Assembly: GCF_001411495.1 (NCBI RefSeq)
Contig: NZ_CP012982.1
Coordinates: forward strand, 2,418,001-2,482,000
Direction of reading: 5' to 3'
DNA: 64,000 nt
From: Burkholderia cepacia ATCC 25416
GTDB lineage: Bacteria > Pseudomonadota > Gammaproteobacteria > Burkholderiales > Burkholderiaceae
Part shown: one piece after another, positions 25,282 to 34,804 of the stretch
Numbering within the stretch: the stretch's first letter is position 1
How the letters are laid out: every line of letters starts with the position of its first letter
Translations under genes and position numbers: made by a program
Notes under the pieces: generated by a model
The model's database searches: none
What the model saw: the letters and a program-made list of their open reading frames with translations, nothing else
What the model was told of the DNA's origin: nothing

Positions 25282-26652
25282 GGACATCCCGCCGCCGAGC
25301 GCGCGGTACAGCGTCATCTGGTTGTTGAGCCGGTCCAGCCGCGTCTGTTCGTCGGCGCTTTGCGCATCGCGCAGCCGCTGCTGCTGGTCGAGCCACGGTT
25401 GCACGGCGGTCGCGCCGGCCGCGAATTGCGCGGCGGCAAGCCGCTCGGCGCGCTGCGCCTGCGCCAGCGACAGCGCGCGCTGTTCGGCCTCGCGTTCGAG
25501 CTGGACGCGCGCCGACAGCGCGTTCTCGACTTCCGCGAGTGCCGTGTAGAGCTTCTGCCGGAACCCGACGACGGCCTCCTCGTACTGCGTCTTCGACACC
25601 TTGATCTGCAGCTGCATCGTGTTCCACTGGATGAACGGCAGGGCCAGGCCGAGCCCGAGCGTGCCGACCGGATTCGCGAGCACGCGCTCGAGGCTCGTGC
25701 TCGACGTGCCGGCCGCGCCGGTCAGCGTGAAGGTCGGGTAGAAGCTGGTACGTGTCGCGTCGACCTGCGCGAGCGATTCGCGCAGCCTGAATTCCGCCGC
25801 GCGCAAGTCGGGGCGCCGGCCGAGCAGGCTGGCCGGCAGGCCGGCCGCCACTTCCGGCGGCGGCGCGTCCGGCAGCGCCGGCGGTTCGGCCGCACGTTGC
25901 TGCGGTGGCCGGTCGAACAGGATCGCGAGGGCGTGACGGTTCTCGGTACGCTGCTGGATCAGGCGTGTCTGCGCGGCGCGTTGCGTGGCGAGGCTTTGTT
26001 CGGCCTGCGCAAGGTCGAGCCCCGACACGGCGCCGGCCGTGTGCCGTGACCGGACGACCGCGAGCGTGCGGACCGCATACGCGATGTTCGCGTCGCCGAG
26101 CGCGATCTGCCGGTTCAGAAAGCCGATCCGCCAGTACAGCGACGCGGTCGTGCCGATCAGCGACAGCCGCGCGGCTTCGAGATCGGCGGCCGTCGCGTCG
26201 GCTTCCCAGCGCGCGGCGTCGCGCAGCGCGGCCAGCCGGCCCCACAGGTCGATTTCATAGCTGAGCGAAGCGTTCGCGTTGCTCGACCGGCGCATCTGGT
26301 GCGTATCGAGCGTGCGCGACACGGCGCCGCTCGCGCCGAGCGTCACGTTGGGCGTCAGGTTCGTATTCGTGAGCCCGGCCTGCAGTTGCGCGCGGTACAC
26401 GCGGATCGCCGCGATCGCGAGGTCGTTGTTGGCGCGGAGCGCGTCGTCGATCAGCGCGTCGAGTTGCGGATCGCCGAAGCTGCGCCACCAGTCGCGCGTC
26501 GTGGCCGGTGCGTCGGCGGAAACCGGCGCCGACCAGTTCGCGGGCATCGCGACGGCGGGCAGCGGATCATGGCGCGCGCCCGCGCAGCCGGCGAGCAGCG
26601 CGGCCGCGCATGCGAATGCGCCGAGGCGCTGAAGCGGTGAGGAATGCGTCAT
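25279..26652 (-). CDS. NodT-family RND-type outer-membrane factor lipoprotein
   Basis: 457 residues starting MTHSSPLQRLGAFACAAALL; the lipobox LLAGC puts the lipidated cysteine at 23. Two TolC-like repeats follow, with DWWRSFGDPQLDALIDDALRANNDL (first repeat opening, read as adjoining motifs) and LLGRRPDLRAAEFRLRESLA (second repeat), and long coiled-coil helices between. Length and motifs fit the outer-membrane channel of tripartite exporters. It is the third gene of a MacA-MacB-channel operon, 13 bp after macB, and provides the exit duct. Confidence 0.92.
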   Translation of the reverse strand: MTHSSPLQRLGAFACAAALLAGCAGARHDPLPAVAMPANWSAPVSADAPATTRDWWRSFGDPQLDALIDDALRANNDLAIAAIRVYRAQLQAGLTNTNLTPNVTLGASGAVSRTLDTHQMRRSSNANASLSYEIDLWGRLAALRDAARWEADATAADLEAARLSLIGTTASLYWRIGFLNRQIALGDANIAYAVRTLAVVRSRHTAGAVSGLDLAQAEQSLATQRAAQTRLIQQRTENRHALAILFDRPPQQRAAEPPALPDAPPPEVAAGLPASLLGRRPDLRAAEFRLRESLAQVDATRTSFYPTFTLTGAAGTSSTSLERVLANPVGTLGLGLALPFIQWNTMQLQIKVSKTQYEEAVVGFRQKLYTALAEVENALSARVQLEREAEQRALSLAQAQRAERLAAAQFAAGATAVQPWLDQQQRLRDAQSADEQTRLDRLNNQMTLYRALGGGMS

Positions 26653-26665
26653 GGCGGGCCTTGCG

Positions 26666-28726
26666 TCAGTCGCGCGCGAGCGCATCGATCGGATCGAGCC
26701 GCGATGCGTTGCGCGCGGGCATGAAGCCGAATATCACACCGGTGAGCGTCGAGCAGACGAACGCGGTCACGATTGCGCCGGCCGAGAACACCATCTTCCA
26801 CTGCGCGACGAACATCGAGAACAGCGCGCCGAGCCCGAACGACAGCGCGATGCCGATCGTGCCGCCGAGCAGGCAGACCAGCACGGCCTCGACGAGAAAC
26901 TGCTGCAGGATGTCGGACTGGCGCGCGCCGACCGCCATCCGGATGCCGATTTCGCGCGTGCGCTCGGTCACCGACACCAGCATGATGTTCATCACGCCGA
27001 TTCCGCCGACGACGAGCGAGATCACGGCGATCAGCGACAGCAGCAGCGTCAGCGACTGGCCGGTCTTCTCGACGGTCTTCACGACGCTGTCCATGTTGTA
27101 CGTGAAGAAGTCCTTGCGGCCGTGGCGCTGCTTCATCAGCGTTTCGAGGCTCTTTTCGGCGGCGGCGCTCGGCTGCCCGTCGCGCACGCGCACGGTGATG
27201 CTGTCGAGATAACGCTGCCCGAAGAGACGCCCGCTCGCGGTCGTGTACGGCACCCACACGTTCAGGCTCTTCATGCTGCCGAACGCGCTTTTCTTGTCCG
27301 CCGTCACGCCGATCACGACGCACGGCACGTTGTCGACCAGGATCACTTCGCCGATCGGGTTGCGCGTCGCGCCGAACAGCTTGCGGCGCGTGTTCTGGTC
27401 GATCACGGCCACCTGCACCTGGCGGCGCACCGCGTCCTCGTCGAATGCGACACCGAGCGCGAAGCGCATCCCGCGCGCCTGGAAGAAGCGGTCGCCGACG
27501 CCGCTCACGAGCGCGTTCACGTCGACATTGCGGTAGCGCAGCAGCAGCGTGCGCGACGTTTCGGGCGTCGCGCTGTCGACGTACGGCTGCTCGGCGAGCG
27601 CGGCGACATCGGCGGGCACGAGCGTCTGGATCGCATCGGCGCGGCTGTCGCCCCAGTCGGTGCCCGGGTAGATGTTGATCGTGTTCGTGCCGATGCTGCC
27701 GATCTCGTCGAGCATGTAGCGCTTCGCGCCTTCGCCGATCGCGACGATCGACACGACCGACGTGATGCCGATGATGATGCCGAGCATCGTCAGCAGCGTG
27801 CGCAGCCGGTGCGACACGAGTGCGATCCACGCCATCCGGCAGGCCTCGGCGAAGCGCCCGGAGCCGGCCGCGAAGCGGCGCGCGCGGGGGGCGGCATCGG
27901 CCTGCGGATCGGGGGCGACTGCCGCGGGCGGCGACGGCATGTCGCGACGATCGCGGGCGGATGGTGTGCCGGTGGCCGCTTCGCTCGCTTCCGCCGCATC
28001 CGCGCCCGCGGCTGCTTCCGCGAGGGCTTCCGCATGGTGGCGGTTCGGCCGGTCGGCGACGATCGCGCCGTCGCTGATCTCGATGATGCGCCGCGCATGG
28101 CGCGCGACGGCCTTGTCGTGCGTGACGATGACGATCGTATGGCCGAGCGCGTTCAGCTCGTGCAGGATGCGGATCACGTCCTGGCCGCTTTTCGTGTCGA
28201 GCGCGCCGGTCGGTTCGTCGGCGAGGATCACCTGGCCGCCGTTCATCAGCGCGCGCGCGATGCTCACGCGCTGCTGCTGGCCGCCGGACAGTTGCCCGGG
28301 GCGATGGTGCGCGCGATCCGCGAGCCCGAGGCGCGCGAGCAGCTCGCGTGCGCGCGCGTGCCGCTCCGCGCGCGGCGTGCCGGCATAGATCGCGGGCATT
28401 TCGAGGTTCGCGGCGGCATCGACGTGCGGCAGCAGGTGATAGCGCTGGAACACGAAGCCGAAGTGCTCGCGGCGCAGTTGGGCGAGCTCGTCGCTGTCGA
28501 GCATGTGCGTGTCGCGACCGCCGACCGTGTAGGTGCCTTCGCTCGGGTGGTCGAGGCAGCCGAGGATGTTCATCAGCGTCGACTTCCCGGAGCCCGACGC
28601 GCCGACGATCGCGACGATCTCGCCCGCGTGGATCGACAGGTTGACGTTGTTCAGCACGACGACGTCCTTGTCGCCGGCCGGAAAGCGTCGTGTGACGGCG
28701 GAGAGTTTCAGCAGGGGCTGGCTCAT
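26666..28726 (-). CDS. macB: MacB-type ABC transporter (fused ATPase-permease)
   Basis: 686 residues starting MSQPLLKLSAVTRRFPAGDK at 28726. The N-terminal ABC domain has Walker A GASGSGKST (42-50), signature LSGGQQQR (146-153) and Walker B VILADEPTGALD. A variable Ala/Pro-rich linker (about 235-290) leads to the MacB_PCD-type periplasmic region flanked by TM1 (LLTMLGIIIGITSVVSIVAI) and TM2-4 near the C terminus (SLIAVISLVVGGIGVMNIML). MacB exports macrolides, lipopeptides or heme precursors depending on host. Adjacent macA is 2 bp away on the same strand. Confidence 0.93.
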   Translation of the reverse strand: MSQPLLKLSAVTRRFPAGDKDVVVLNNVNLSIHAGEIVAIVGASGSGKSTLMNILGCLDHPSEGTYTVGGRDTHMLDSDELAQLRREHFGFVFQRYHLLPHVDAAANLEMPAIYAGTPRAERHARARELLARLGLADRAHHRPGQLSGGQQQRVSIARALMNGGQVILADEPTGALDTKSGQDVIRILHELNALGHTIVIVTHDKAVARHARRIIEISDGAIVADRPNRHHAEALAEAAAGADAAEASEAATGTPSARDRRDMPSPPAAVAPDPQADAAPRARRFAAGSGRFAEACRMAWIALVSHRLRTLLTMLGIIIGITSVVSIVAIGEGAKRYMLDEIGSIGTNTINIYPGTDWGDSRADAIQTLVPADVAALAEQPYVDSATPETSRTLLLRYRNVDVNALVSGVGDRFFQARGMRFALGVAFDEDAVRRQVQVAVIDQNTRRKLFGATRNPIGEVILVDNVPCVVIGVTADKKSAFGSMKSLNVWVPYTTASGRLFGQRYLDSITVRVRDGQPSAAAEKSLETLMKQRHGRKDFFTYNMDSVVKTVEKTGQSLTLLLSLIAVISLVVGGIGVMNIMLVSVTERTREIGIRMAVGARQSDILQQFLVEAVLVCLLGGTIGIALSFGLGALFSMFVAQWKMVFSAGAIVTAFVCSTLTGVIFGFMPARNASRLDPIDALARD

Positions 28727-28728
28727 CG

Positions 28729-29922
28729 TCACACCACGTCCGCCAGCGGCGCGTGGTCGTCTGCGGACGCCTCGCCGATCACGACGCGTTCGCCGTCCTT
28801 CAGGCCGGCCAGCACTTCGACGCGCACGTTGTTGTTGATGCCGATGCGGACGTTGCGCGTTTCCGTGCTGCCGTCGGCGCGCAGCACGCGCACCGCGTAG
28901 GTGCCGTCCTTGCGCTTCTCGCCGAGCGCGGCGGCCGGAATGCTGAGCGCGTTGCGCGCGTTGCCGAGCACGATGTTGACCTGCGCGGTCATCGAGATGC
29001 GCAGCCGGTGCTCGGGATTCGGCACCTCGAACAACGCGTTGTAGAACACTGCCGAATTCGGTTTCGCGCCGCCGCCCGCGCCGCCGCCGAGTGCGCTTTG
29101 CGTCTCGGCGTAGTTCTGCGGCGCCGGCTCGATCGCGCGCAGCTTGCCGTAGTGGCGCCTGTCCGGTTCGCCCAGGATCGTGAAATACGCGGTCTGGCCG
29201 GCGTTCACGCGGATCACGTCGGCTTCCGACACCTGCGCCTTCACGGTCATCGTGTCGAGATCCGCGAGCTTCAGGATCACCGGCGCCTGCTGTTGCGCGA
29301 TCACCGTCTGGCCTTCCTGCGTGACGATCGCGACGACCTGGCCGTCGATTGGCGCGACGATGCGCGTGTAGCCGAGGTTGGCCTGCGCGGTCTCGATCTG
29401 GATGCGGGCCGAGCGGATCTGCGCGGCGAGCGACGCGAGCGTCGCGCGCTGTACGTCGAGCGTCGCGCGCGCGGCTTCGAACGACTCGCGCGACGTCGCG
29501 TCGTCGGGCAGCATGGCCTGCTGGCGCCGGAACGCGAGTTCCGCCTGCGTGAGTTGCGCGGCGGTCGATTGCTGCTGCGCGCGCAGGCTTTCTTCGCTGG
29601 CGCGTGCCTGCCGCAGCGCGTTTTCCGAGAGCACGGGGTCGATCTCGGCGAGCCACTGGCCCTTCGTGACTTTGTCGCCGAGCTTGACCTTCAGCGACTT
29701 CAACTGCCCCGAGACTTGTGCGCCGACGTCGACCTGCCTGAATGCCTGCAGCGCACCGGTGGCCAGCACCGCGTTTTCGAGGTCGCCGCGCGAGACGGGC
29801 GCGGACAGGTATTGCGGATGCTTGTCGGGTGCGCACGCCTTCAGCGTGACACCGGTGGCGATCGCGACGATGGCAACGGTGGCCAGCACGATGCGCCGGC
29901 GGCGATGGGTCTTCTGAGTCAT
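28729..29922 (-). CDS. macA: MacA-type periplasmic adaptor (membrane fusion protein)
   Basis: 397 residues starting MTQKTHRRRRIVLATVAIVA: a short cytoplasmic basic stretch, one membrane anchor (about 10-27), then the lipoyl half motifs (GALQAFRQVDVGAQVSGQLK and IVAPIDGQVVAIVTQEGQTV), a helical hairpin (about 100-190) and beta-barrel/membrane-proximal domains ending KDGERVVIGEA. It links MacB to the outer-membrane factor encoded downstream. The operon has no local regulator; 284 bp of upstream DNA carry its promoter. Confidence 0.93.
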   Translation of the reverse strand: MTQKTHRRRRIVLATVAIVAIATGVTLKACAPDKHPQYLSAPVSRGDLENAVLATGALQAFRQVDVGAQVSGQLKSLKVKLGDKVTKGQWLAEIDPVLSENALRQARASEESLRAQQQSTAAQLTQAELAFRRQQAMLPDDATSRESFEAARATLDVQRATLASLAAQIRSARIQIETAQANLGYTRIVAPIDGQVVAIVTQEGQTVIAQQQAPVILKLADLDTMTVKAQVSEADVIRVNAGQTAYFTILGEPDRRHYGKLRAIEPAPQNYAETQSALGGGAGGGAKPNSAVFYNALFEVPNPEHRLRISMTAQVNIVLGNARNALSIPAAALGEKRKDGTYAVRVLRADGSTETRNVRIGINNNVRVEVLAGLKDGERVVIGEASADDHAPLADVV

Positions 29923-30206
29923 GAGCGTGCGGCGAGGATGAAGCGGTGCCGGCGTTGCGTGCGGCCGGTCGGGACGATCCGGCCGGCGTCGCCTGGCGGG
30001 CGGGTTGCCCGCGGGCTTTCGCGTACACCTCGCGCGGCCGTGGCGGGTCGAATCAGCCGCTCATGGTAAGCGAGGAATTCACGACAAATCGTGTGGAAAT
30101 TGTGCTGAATTGTACGGACGCCGTGCAGGAACGGAGGCCGGGCGGCGACATTGTTGCAATCTGTCAGCGCGGCGGGCGAAAGCTCGTGCGCGTGTTGCGG
30201 CGTGCG

Positions 30207-30935
30207 TTATCGCCGTGCGGCGACGAGGGCCATCATCGGCCGGTCGCGTTCCTCGTCGAGCGCGGGCAGGGCATCGACCTGTTCCTGCGTCGGCCCCCAT
30301 TCGTCCAGGTGCGTGAGCGTGAAGCCGCTGCCTATCAGCAGGTTCACGAGCGTGCCGAGCGTGCGGTGCTGCTTGACGACGCCCGGCGCGAGCCAGTCGG
30401 TCACGCGTTCGCCTTCGCGCTGATAGCCGTCGAGCGGCCACGAGCGGTTGCCCTGCGCGTCGACGACGAAACCGGGCCGGCGCGGCGCCGTATAGACCGG
30501 ATGCTCGATCGAGAACACGAGCCGCCCGCCCGGCACGAGCGCGCGATGGAGCGTGCGGAACAAGGTATCGAGGTCTGCGATGTAATGGAACGCGAGCGCG
30601 CTGTACGCGAGATCGAACGCGGCATCCGGCAGCGCGAGCGTTTCGAGGTCGGCGCGACGGTACGTGATTGCCGGATGCGCGGCGTTCGATGCCGCACGTT
30701 CGAGCATGCGCTCGGACACGTCGATGCCGAGTACGCTTGCCGCGCCCTGGCCGGCGGCCCAGCGGCTGAACCAGCCGTAGCCGCAGCCGAGGTCGAGCAC
30801 GCGGCGACCGTGCAGGTCGGGCAGCAGCGCGCGCAGCGCGGGCCATTCGGGGGCACCGTCGAGTCCGTGGATCGAGCGGTTCAGGCGGCTGTAGCCTTCG
30901 AAGAAGGCCGGGTCGTCGTAGATGTTCTGCGTCAT
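30207..30935 (-). CDS. SAM-dependent class I methyltransferase
   Basis: 242 residues starting MTQNIYDDPAFFEGYSRLNR at 30935. Motif I RVLDLGCGYGWFSRWA (45-60) binds S-adenosylmethionine; GIDVSERMLERA is motif post-I and AYSALAFHYIADL motif II. The family (Methyltransf_11/25) methylates small molecules; substrate not recognised. The HD-domain gene lies 55 bp upstream on the same strand, so the two may be cotranscribed. Confidence 0.9.
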   Translation of the reverse strand: MTQNIYDDPAFFEGYSRLNRSIHGLDGAPEWPALRALLPDLHGRRVLDLGCGYGWFSRWAAGQGAASVLGIDVSERMLERAASNAAHPAITYRRADLETLALPDAAFDLAYSALAFHYIADLDTLFRTLHRALVPGGRLVFSIEHPVYTAPRRPGFVVDAQGNRSWPLDGYQREGERVTDWLAPGVVKQHRTLGTLVNLLIGSGFTLTHLDEWGPTQEQVDALPALDEERDRPMMALVAARR

Positions 30936-30990
30936 GCGTAGGGCCTCGTGCGGGCAGGGTGCGCGGTGCCGCGCGCCCGGTTCCGCGAGC

Positions 30991-31572
30991 TTACTCGTGC
31001 TGCCCACCCGCGTCGATCCGGCGTTGCGTGTCGGCGTCGACGATGTCGCGGATCGCGCTGAACAGCGGTGCGGCGTCGGTATAGCGGCGGCCGTAGCCGA
31101 GATTGAACGCGTAGTCGAAATCGGGCGGGTTGCTGCCCTGGGTGTGCTGCAGGATCGTCTCCAGCTTGTCGAACGCTTTCGCCGCGCGCGCTTCCGGCGA
31201 CGCGGCCGCTTCGTATTCATCCCACAGTGCGACGATTTCGTCGCGCCGTGCCGGATCGAGCGGCGCGGTCAGCGTCAGCAGGTCGTCGCGTTCGTGCGCG
31301 CTCTTGTCGGGGTGCGCGGCCTGCTCGATCGCGGGGATGTCGCCGTGCAGCGCCTCACCGAGATCGTGGACGACACACAGCTTCAGCAGCTTCAGCGTGT
31401 CGATGCCGGGCAGCGCATCGGCGAATACGAGCGCCATCAGGCACAGCCGCCAGCTATGCTCGGCGGTGCTTTCCGCGCGCCCGGCCGACGTGTGGCCGCT
31501 GCGCAGCACATCCTTCAGGCGTTCGGCTTCGCGCAGGAACGCGAGCCGCGCGTGGATCGTATCGGGGTTCAT
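30991..31572 (-). CDS. HD-domain phosphohydrolase (HDDC2/YfbR-like)
   Basis: 193 residues starting MNPDTIHARLAFLREAERLK at 31572. It has the HD-fold metal ligands: STAEHSWRLCLMA (His39), VVHDLGEALHGDI (His69, Asp70, with Glu73) and AFDKLETILQH (Asp near 152). This set is typical of the small HD_3/HDDC2 proteins, several of which dephosphorylate deoxynucleoside 5'-monophosphates. Nucleotidase activity is inferred. Cytoplasmic, no extra domains. Confidence 0.88.
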   Translation of the reverse strand: MNPDTIHARLAFLREAERLKDVLRSGHTSAGRAESTAEHSWRLCLMALVFADALPGIDTLKLLKLCVVHDLGEALHGDIPAIEQAAHPDKSAHERDDLLTLTAPLDPARRDEIVALWDEYEAAASPEARAAKAFDKLETILQHTQGSNPPDFDYAFNLGYGRRYTDAAPLFSAIRDIVDADTQRRIDAGGQHE

Positions 31573-31654
31573 GGTCGGTGTCCGTGCGATGAGCCGTCAA
31601 GCGTAAGGCGGCCACGCACGGTTCGTCCACGCATGAAATATGCGCGGGGTCGTA

Positions 31655-32212
31655 TTACAGCGTTTCCACGAGCCGCGCGGCCGCCCCGTCCGACAACGTC
31701 ATCCGTGTCCACCGGCACAGGCTGCCGCGGATCGGCACGACGCGCGACGCATTCGCGCCGGTATCGAATTCGACGCTCGGCGGCCCCGCGCGATCATGCC
31801 AGCCGAGCGTATCGAGCGCGGCTTCCATGCGGACGATTTCCGGCGTCGCATAGCGCCACAGCGACGTGCCGAGCAGCATCGACAGCGGTTGCGAGAATTC
31901 GGCTGCACGCGCGGGCGAACAGGCAAGTAGCCGGTGCGTGAGGTCGCACACGAGATGCATGCGGCCCGCGCTGCCCGCGACGAGCCGCGCAAGCGCGTGA
32001 TCGCCCGCGGAATCGAGGCGCGCGGCGAGCAGCCGTTCGGCCGCCGCGCGTTCGCCGGGCGACATCTGTTGCAGGCCGGCTTCCCAGCGCGAGATCGTCG
32101 ATTGCGCCACGCCGAACAGCTCCGCCGCGTGGCTCTGCTTCACGCGGTGCAGCGCTCGCCAGCGCTTGAGTTGCGGGCCGAGTGGTGGTGCGTGTAGCGG
32201 TGAGGCAGACAT
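31655..32212 (-). CDS. XRE-family helix-turn-helix regulator
   Basis: 185 residues starting MSASPLHAPPLGPQLKRWRA at 32212. An N-terminal XRE HTH (VKQSHAAELFGVAQSTISRWEAG, adjoining segments between about 24 and 46) is followed by a ~125-residue domain with HLVCDLTHRLLACSPARAAEF and SLWRYATPEIVRME, which looks like a PAS-type ligand-sensing fold. It lies 54 bp downstream of the lipoprotein gene stop in the same direction. Target genes unknown. Confidence 0.85.
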   Translation of the reverse strand: MSASPLHAPPLGPQLKRWRALHRVKQSHAAELFGVAQSTISRWEAGLQQMSPGERAAAERLLAARLDSAGDHALARLVAGSAGRMHLVCDLTHRLLACSPARAAEFSQPLSMLLGTSLWRYATPEIVRMEAALDTLGWHDRAGPPSVEFDTGANASRVVPIRGSLCRWTRMTLSDGAAARLVETL

Positions 32213-32266
32213 GGCGGTACTCCGTTCGGTATGTGCGTCGCGTTGCGGCTGCGATGGATGGAATCG

Positions 32267-32944
32267 TCATTCCCGTGGTGCCTGAAGCACGACGAGTTCG
32301 ACCGGCACCAGCGTTGCGCCGCCAACGACGAGATCGCCATCGGCAGTGGCCGTGATCGGCGTGGGTTGCATCGTGAGATTCAGGCCCGCCAGTGCCGTTG
32401 TCACATGCCGGGCAGGGATCGTGTACGGCCGGTCGAGCAACTGGGCGGCGACCTTCGGCGGTATGTCGAAACCCTGGGTGGAATAACGCATTCCGGCGAT
32501 ATTGCCTTCGAGCGCGAAACCGTCCCGCACGGCGACGTACCCGTGCGCGACCGCTGCCAGCCGATCGATTGTCGAAGCGCCATCCGGCAGCACGACACGG
32601 TAATGGCCTTTGACATGGCCGCCGATCGCCTGGAATCCGGTGAACGACCAACGCAGCGATGTCCGGTAGCGGGACGACAAGGCCGACCGCAGCGTGTCCG
32701 GCAGATCGAGGACGAAGTGCACGGGGCGGCCCAGCACGACCAGCTTCGTATGGTCTGCGGTGGTCATGAAGCCCGATACCGCTTCGTCGTACGGCTCGTC
32801 CCGCACCAGCCCCGACTTGAACAGCTGATCTTCGGATGGCGGCCGCTCGGCTTGCGTCTGCGGCTTGTGACAGCCCGGCAGCGCGACGCAGCCCGCGGCG
32901 AATGCGGCGGCGAGCCACCGTCGGCGTGCGATCGATATGGTCAT
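32267..32944 (-). CDS. Putative lipoprotein of unknown function
   Basis: 225 residues starting MTISIARRRWLAAAFAAGCV; the lipobox VALPGC places the lipid anchor at Cys25. Twin arginines before the hydrophobic stretch (ARRRW) would also suit Tat export. The mature protein is predicted beta-rich with no recognised catalytic motif; segments such as DHTKLVVLGRPVHFVLDLP and GFDIPPKVAAQLLDRPYTIP look conserved in style. An in-frame upstream ATG exists (adding MPNRARRDKT), and neither start has a strong ribosome site. Family not recognised. Confidence 0.75.
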   Translation of the reverse strand: MTISIARRRWLAAAFAAGCVALPGCHKPQTQAERPPSEDQLFKSGLVRDEPYDEAVSGFMTTADHTKLVVLGRPVHFVLDLPDTLRSALSSRYRTSLRWSFTGFQAIGGHVKGHYRVVLPDGASTIDRLAAVAHGYVAVRDGFALEGNIAGMRYSTQGFDIPPKVAAQLLDRPYTIPARHVTTALAGLNLTMQPTPITATADGDLVVGGATLVPVELVVLQAPRE

Positions 32945-33304
32945 TGTCTTGTCCCGTCTTGCGCGGTTCGGCATTTTGACGCCCTCGGAAGCCGGATTCT
33001 GGCTTATCCGCCGCGCGTTGTCGAACGGGAAATCTGCCTGGGCAGCGCTCGCAATCCGGCCCTGTCCAGCGGCATGCTGCGCTCTCCAGACCCGCCGCCA
33101 ACGTTTTCGTCGCGCTTTCAACCGCCTCCGCCATATCTTATTATTCGGCCAGTGCGGAGGCGTACCGGCCGTCAACGGTCATGTCGAGGCATGACGCGCC
33201 GGCACGAATGACCGCTTTTCGGCCTGTGCGTCGCTCGATGCGCGGTCGAAACGACAGGACCCGCGTGGCCAGCGTGTGTCCCAAAAAAATCACGAGAGGG
33301 CGCG
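32945..33304. other. 360-bp divergent intergenic region
   Basis: Between the lipoprotein gene (minus) and the HdeD-fusion gene (plus). The segment 33125-33150 is A/T-rich. A GAGAGGGCG ribosome site directly precedes the plus-strand start. No coding sequence or regulatory site could be supported. Confidence 0.4.
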
Positions 33305-34708
33305 ATGGTACGACTGGTCTTACTGCTGTTGGGCATCGAATACTTGCGCACCCGCTGGCGCGGGCTGACCGCACTCGGCTGGGTGTGGGTTGTCGCGGGT
33401 GTCGTGATCTTCGTCGACGCGCTCGACGGCGCGCTGCATTTTCCGATCCAGATCTTCGCGTGGCTGTTCCTGATCGAGGGGCTCGCGACGCTCGCGGTGG
33501 CCGGCAGCGGCGTCGGCGGGCAGCGCGTCCTGCGCTACGTGAAGGGGATCGCGGTCGTGGTGGCCGCCGGGCTCGTGTTCGCGGGGCATCACCACGGCCA
33601 TTTCCTGCTGTCGATGATCTTCGGCACGCTGTTCCTCGTCGACGGGCTGCTGCAGTGCACCGCCGCGTGGATGGTGCGCTATCGCCGCTGGAACGTCGCC
33701 TTCGCGTGGGGCGTCGTCGAGATCCTGCTGGCGATCTTCTTCTACCAGCCGTACCCGACCCACTATGTGGGCACCGTGCCGTACTGCCTCGGCCTGCTGC
33801 TGATATTCGGCGGGATGCACATGCTGAGCCTCGCCGCACGCGTGCGGCGACTGACGCGCAATCCGGCGTTCGCGACCTCGCCGGCGCCGGCACTCGCGCC
33901 GGACCTCGACGATGCGCGCGACCTGCCGCATTTCGCCCAATCCGAATGGGACGGCCCGCCGGCCGACGGCGAGCATGCGCTCACCGTGCACGTGTGGACG
34001 CCGACCGGTACGTCGAAAGCCGAAGCGCAACGCTACCCCGTGATCGACCGCTATATCGCGGCGGTGGACGTCAACGGCGTGATCTCGACCGGGCACGCGG
34101 CGCTGGAATCGCCGGAGGGCATCTATATCAGCCTGTATCCGGGCGTCGAAATCGATCGTTCTCCGGATGAATTCACGCGCATCCTGCGTGCAACCCGCGA
34201 AAACGACGTGCCGGGCCTGTTCCAGCCCGACTACGCGACCGAGTCGAAGGCATGGTGCCCGTCGACCGTGCGCGTGCGGATCCGCAACTACGATCCGGCG
34301 AAGCTGGACGCGTTCTGGTCGTCGTACCGGCAGAACGTGACGTACAACCTCACGCACCGCAACTGCTCGAGCACCGTGTCGAACGCACTCGAAGCCGCGC
34401 TCGACGGCGCGGTGTGGCGGCTGAAGGGCGCGCGCGCCGGATGGGGCGCGTTCGTGCGGTTGCTGCTCACGCCCGAGCTGTGGGTTGCCGCGCAGATCCG
34501 CAAGCGCGCGGTGACGATGGCATGGACGCCCGGGCTCACGCTCGACTATGCGCGCGCGCTCAGCATGCTTGCCGACCCGCGGCCGTTCGCGTGGTGGAAG
34601 GTCGCGCGCTCGGCCGTGAAGGCGATCATGGCTTCGCGCCGCACGTGGCGCGAGCAGGACAATGCGGCGCTGTCGCCGGGCGGATCGGAGGCCGCGTCGT
34701 TGAAGTGA
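33305..34708 (+). CDS. HdeD-like membrane domain fused to a permuted papain-fold peptidase domain
   Basis: 467 residues starting MVRLVLLLLGIEYLRTRWRG. The first ~185 residues hold six membrane spans in HdeD/DUF308 style (paired short helices, e.g. FAWLFLIEGLATLAVAG and IFGTLFLVDGLLQCTAAWMV). After a linker the soluble domain has GHAALES with His264 and RNCSSTVSNAL with Cys354. His before Cys in this spacing is the pattern of circularly permuted NlpC/P60-type papain-fold enzymes. The membrane part would tether the thiol hydrolase/acyltransferase to the inner membrane. Substrate unknown; enzymatic role is inferred from the motif pair. Confidence 0.8.
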   Translation: MVRLVLLLLGIEYLRTRWRGLTALGWVWVVAGVVIFVDALDGALHFPIQIFAWLFLIEGLATLAVAGSGVGGQRVLRYVKGIAVVVAAGLVFAGHHHGHFLLSMIFGTLFLVDGLLQCTAAWMVRYRRWNVAFAWGVVEILLAIFFYQPYPTHYVGTVPYCLGLLLIFGGMHMLSLAARVRRLTRNPAFATSPAPALAPDLDDARDLPHFAQSEWDGPPADGEHALTVHVWTPTGTSKAEAQRYPVIDRYIAAVDVNGVISTGHAALESPEGIYISLYPGVEIDRSPDEFTRILRATRENDVPGLFQPDYATESKAWCPSTVRVRIRNYDPAKLDAFWSSYRQNVTYNLTHRNCSSTVSNALEAALDGAVWRLKGARAGWGAFVRLLLTPELWVAAQIRKRAVTMAWTPGLTLDYARALSMLADPRPFAWWKVARSAVKAIMASRRTWREQDNAALSPGGSEAASLK

Positions 34709-34804
34709 CCGCGTGCCGCCGGACGAGGGCCCGGCGTCGCTGAGGCCGCCACCGCACGGCCCGGCGATGTTGCCCGCCACAAGAACCCACAGATACGAAC
34801 AACA

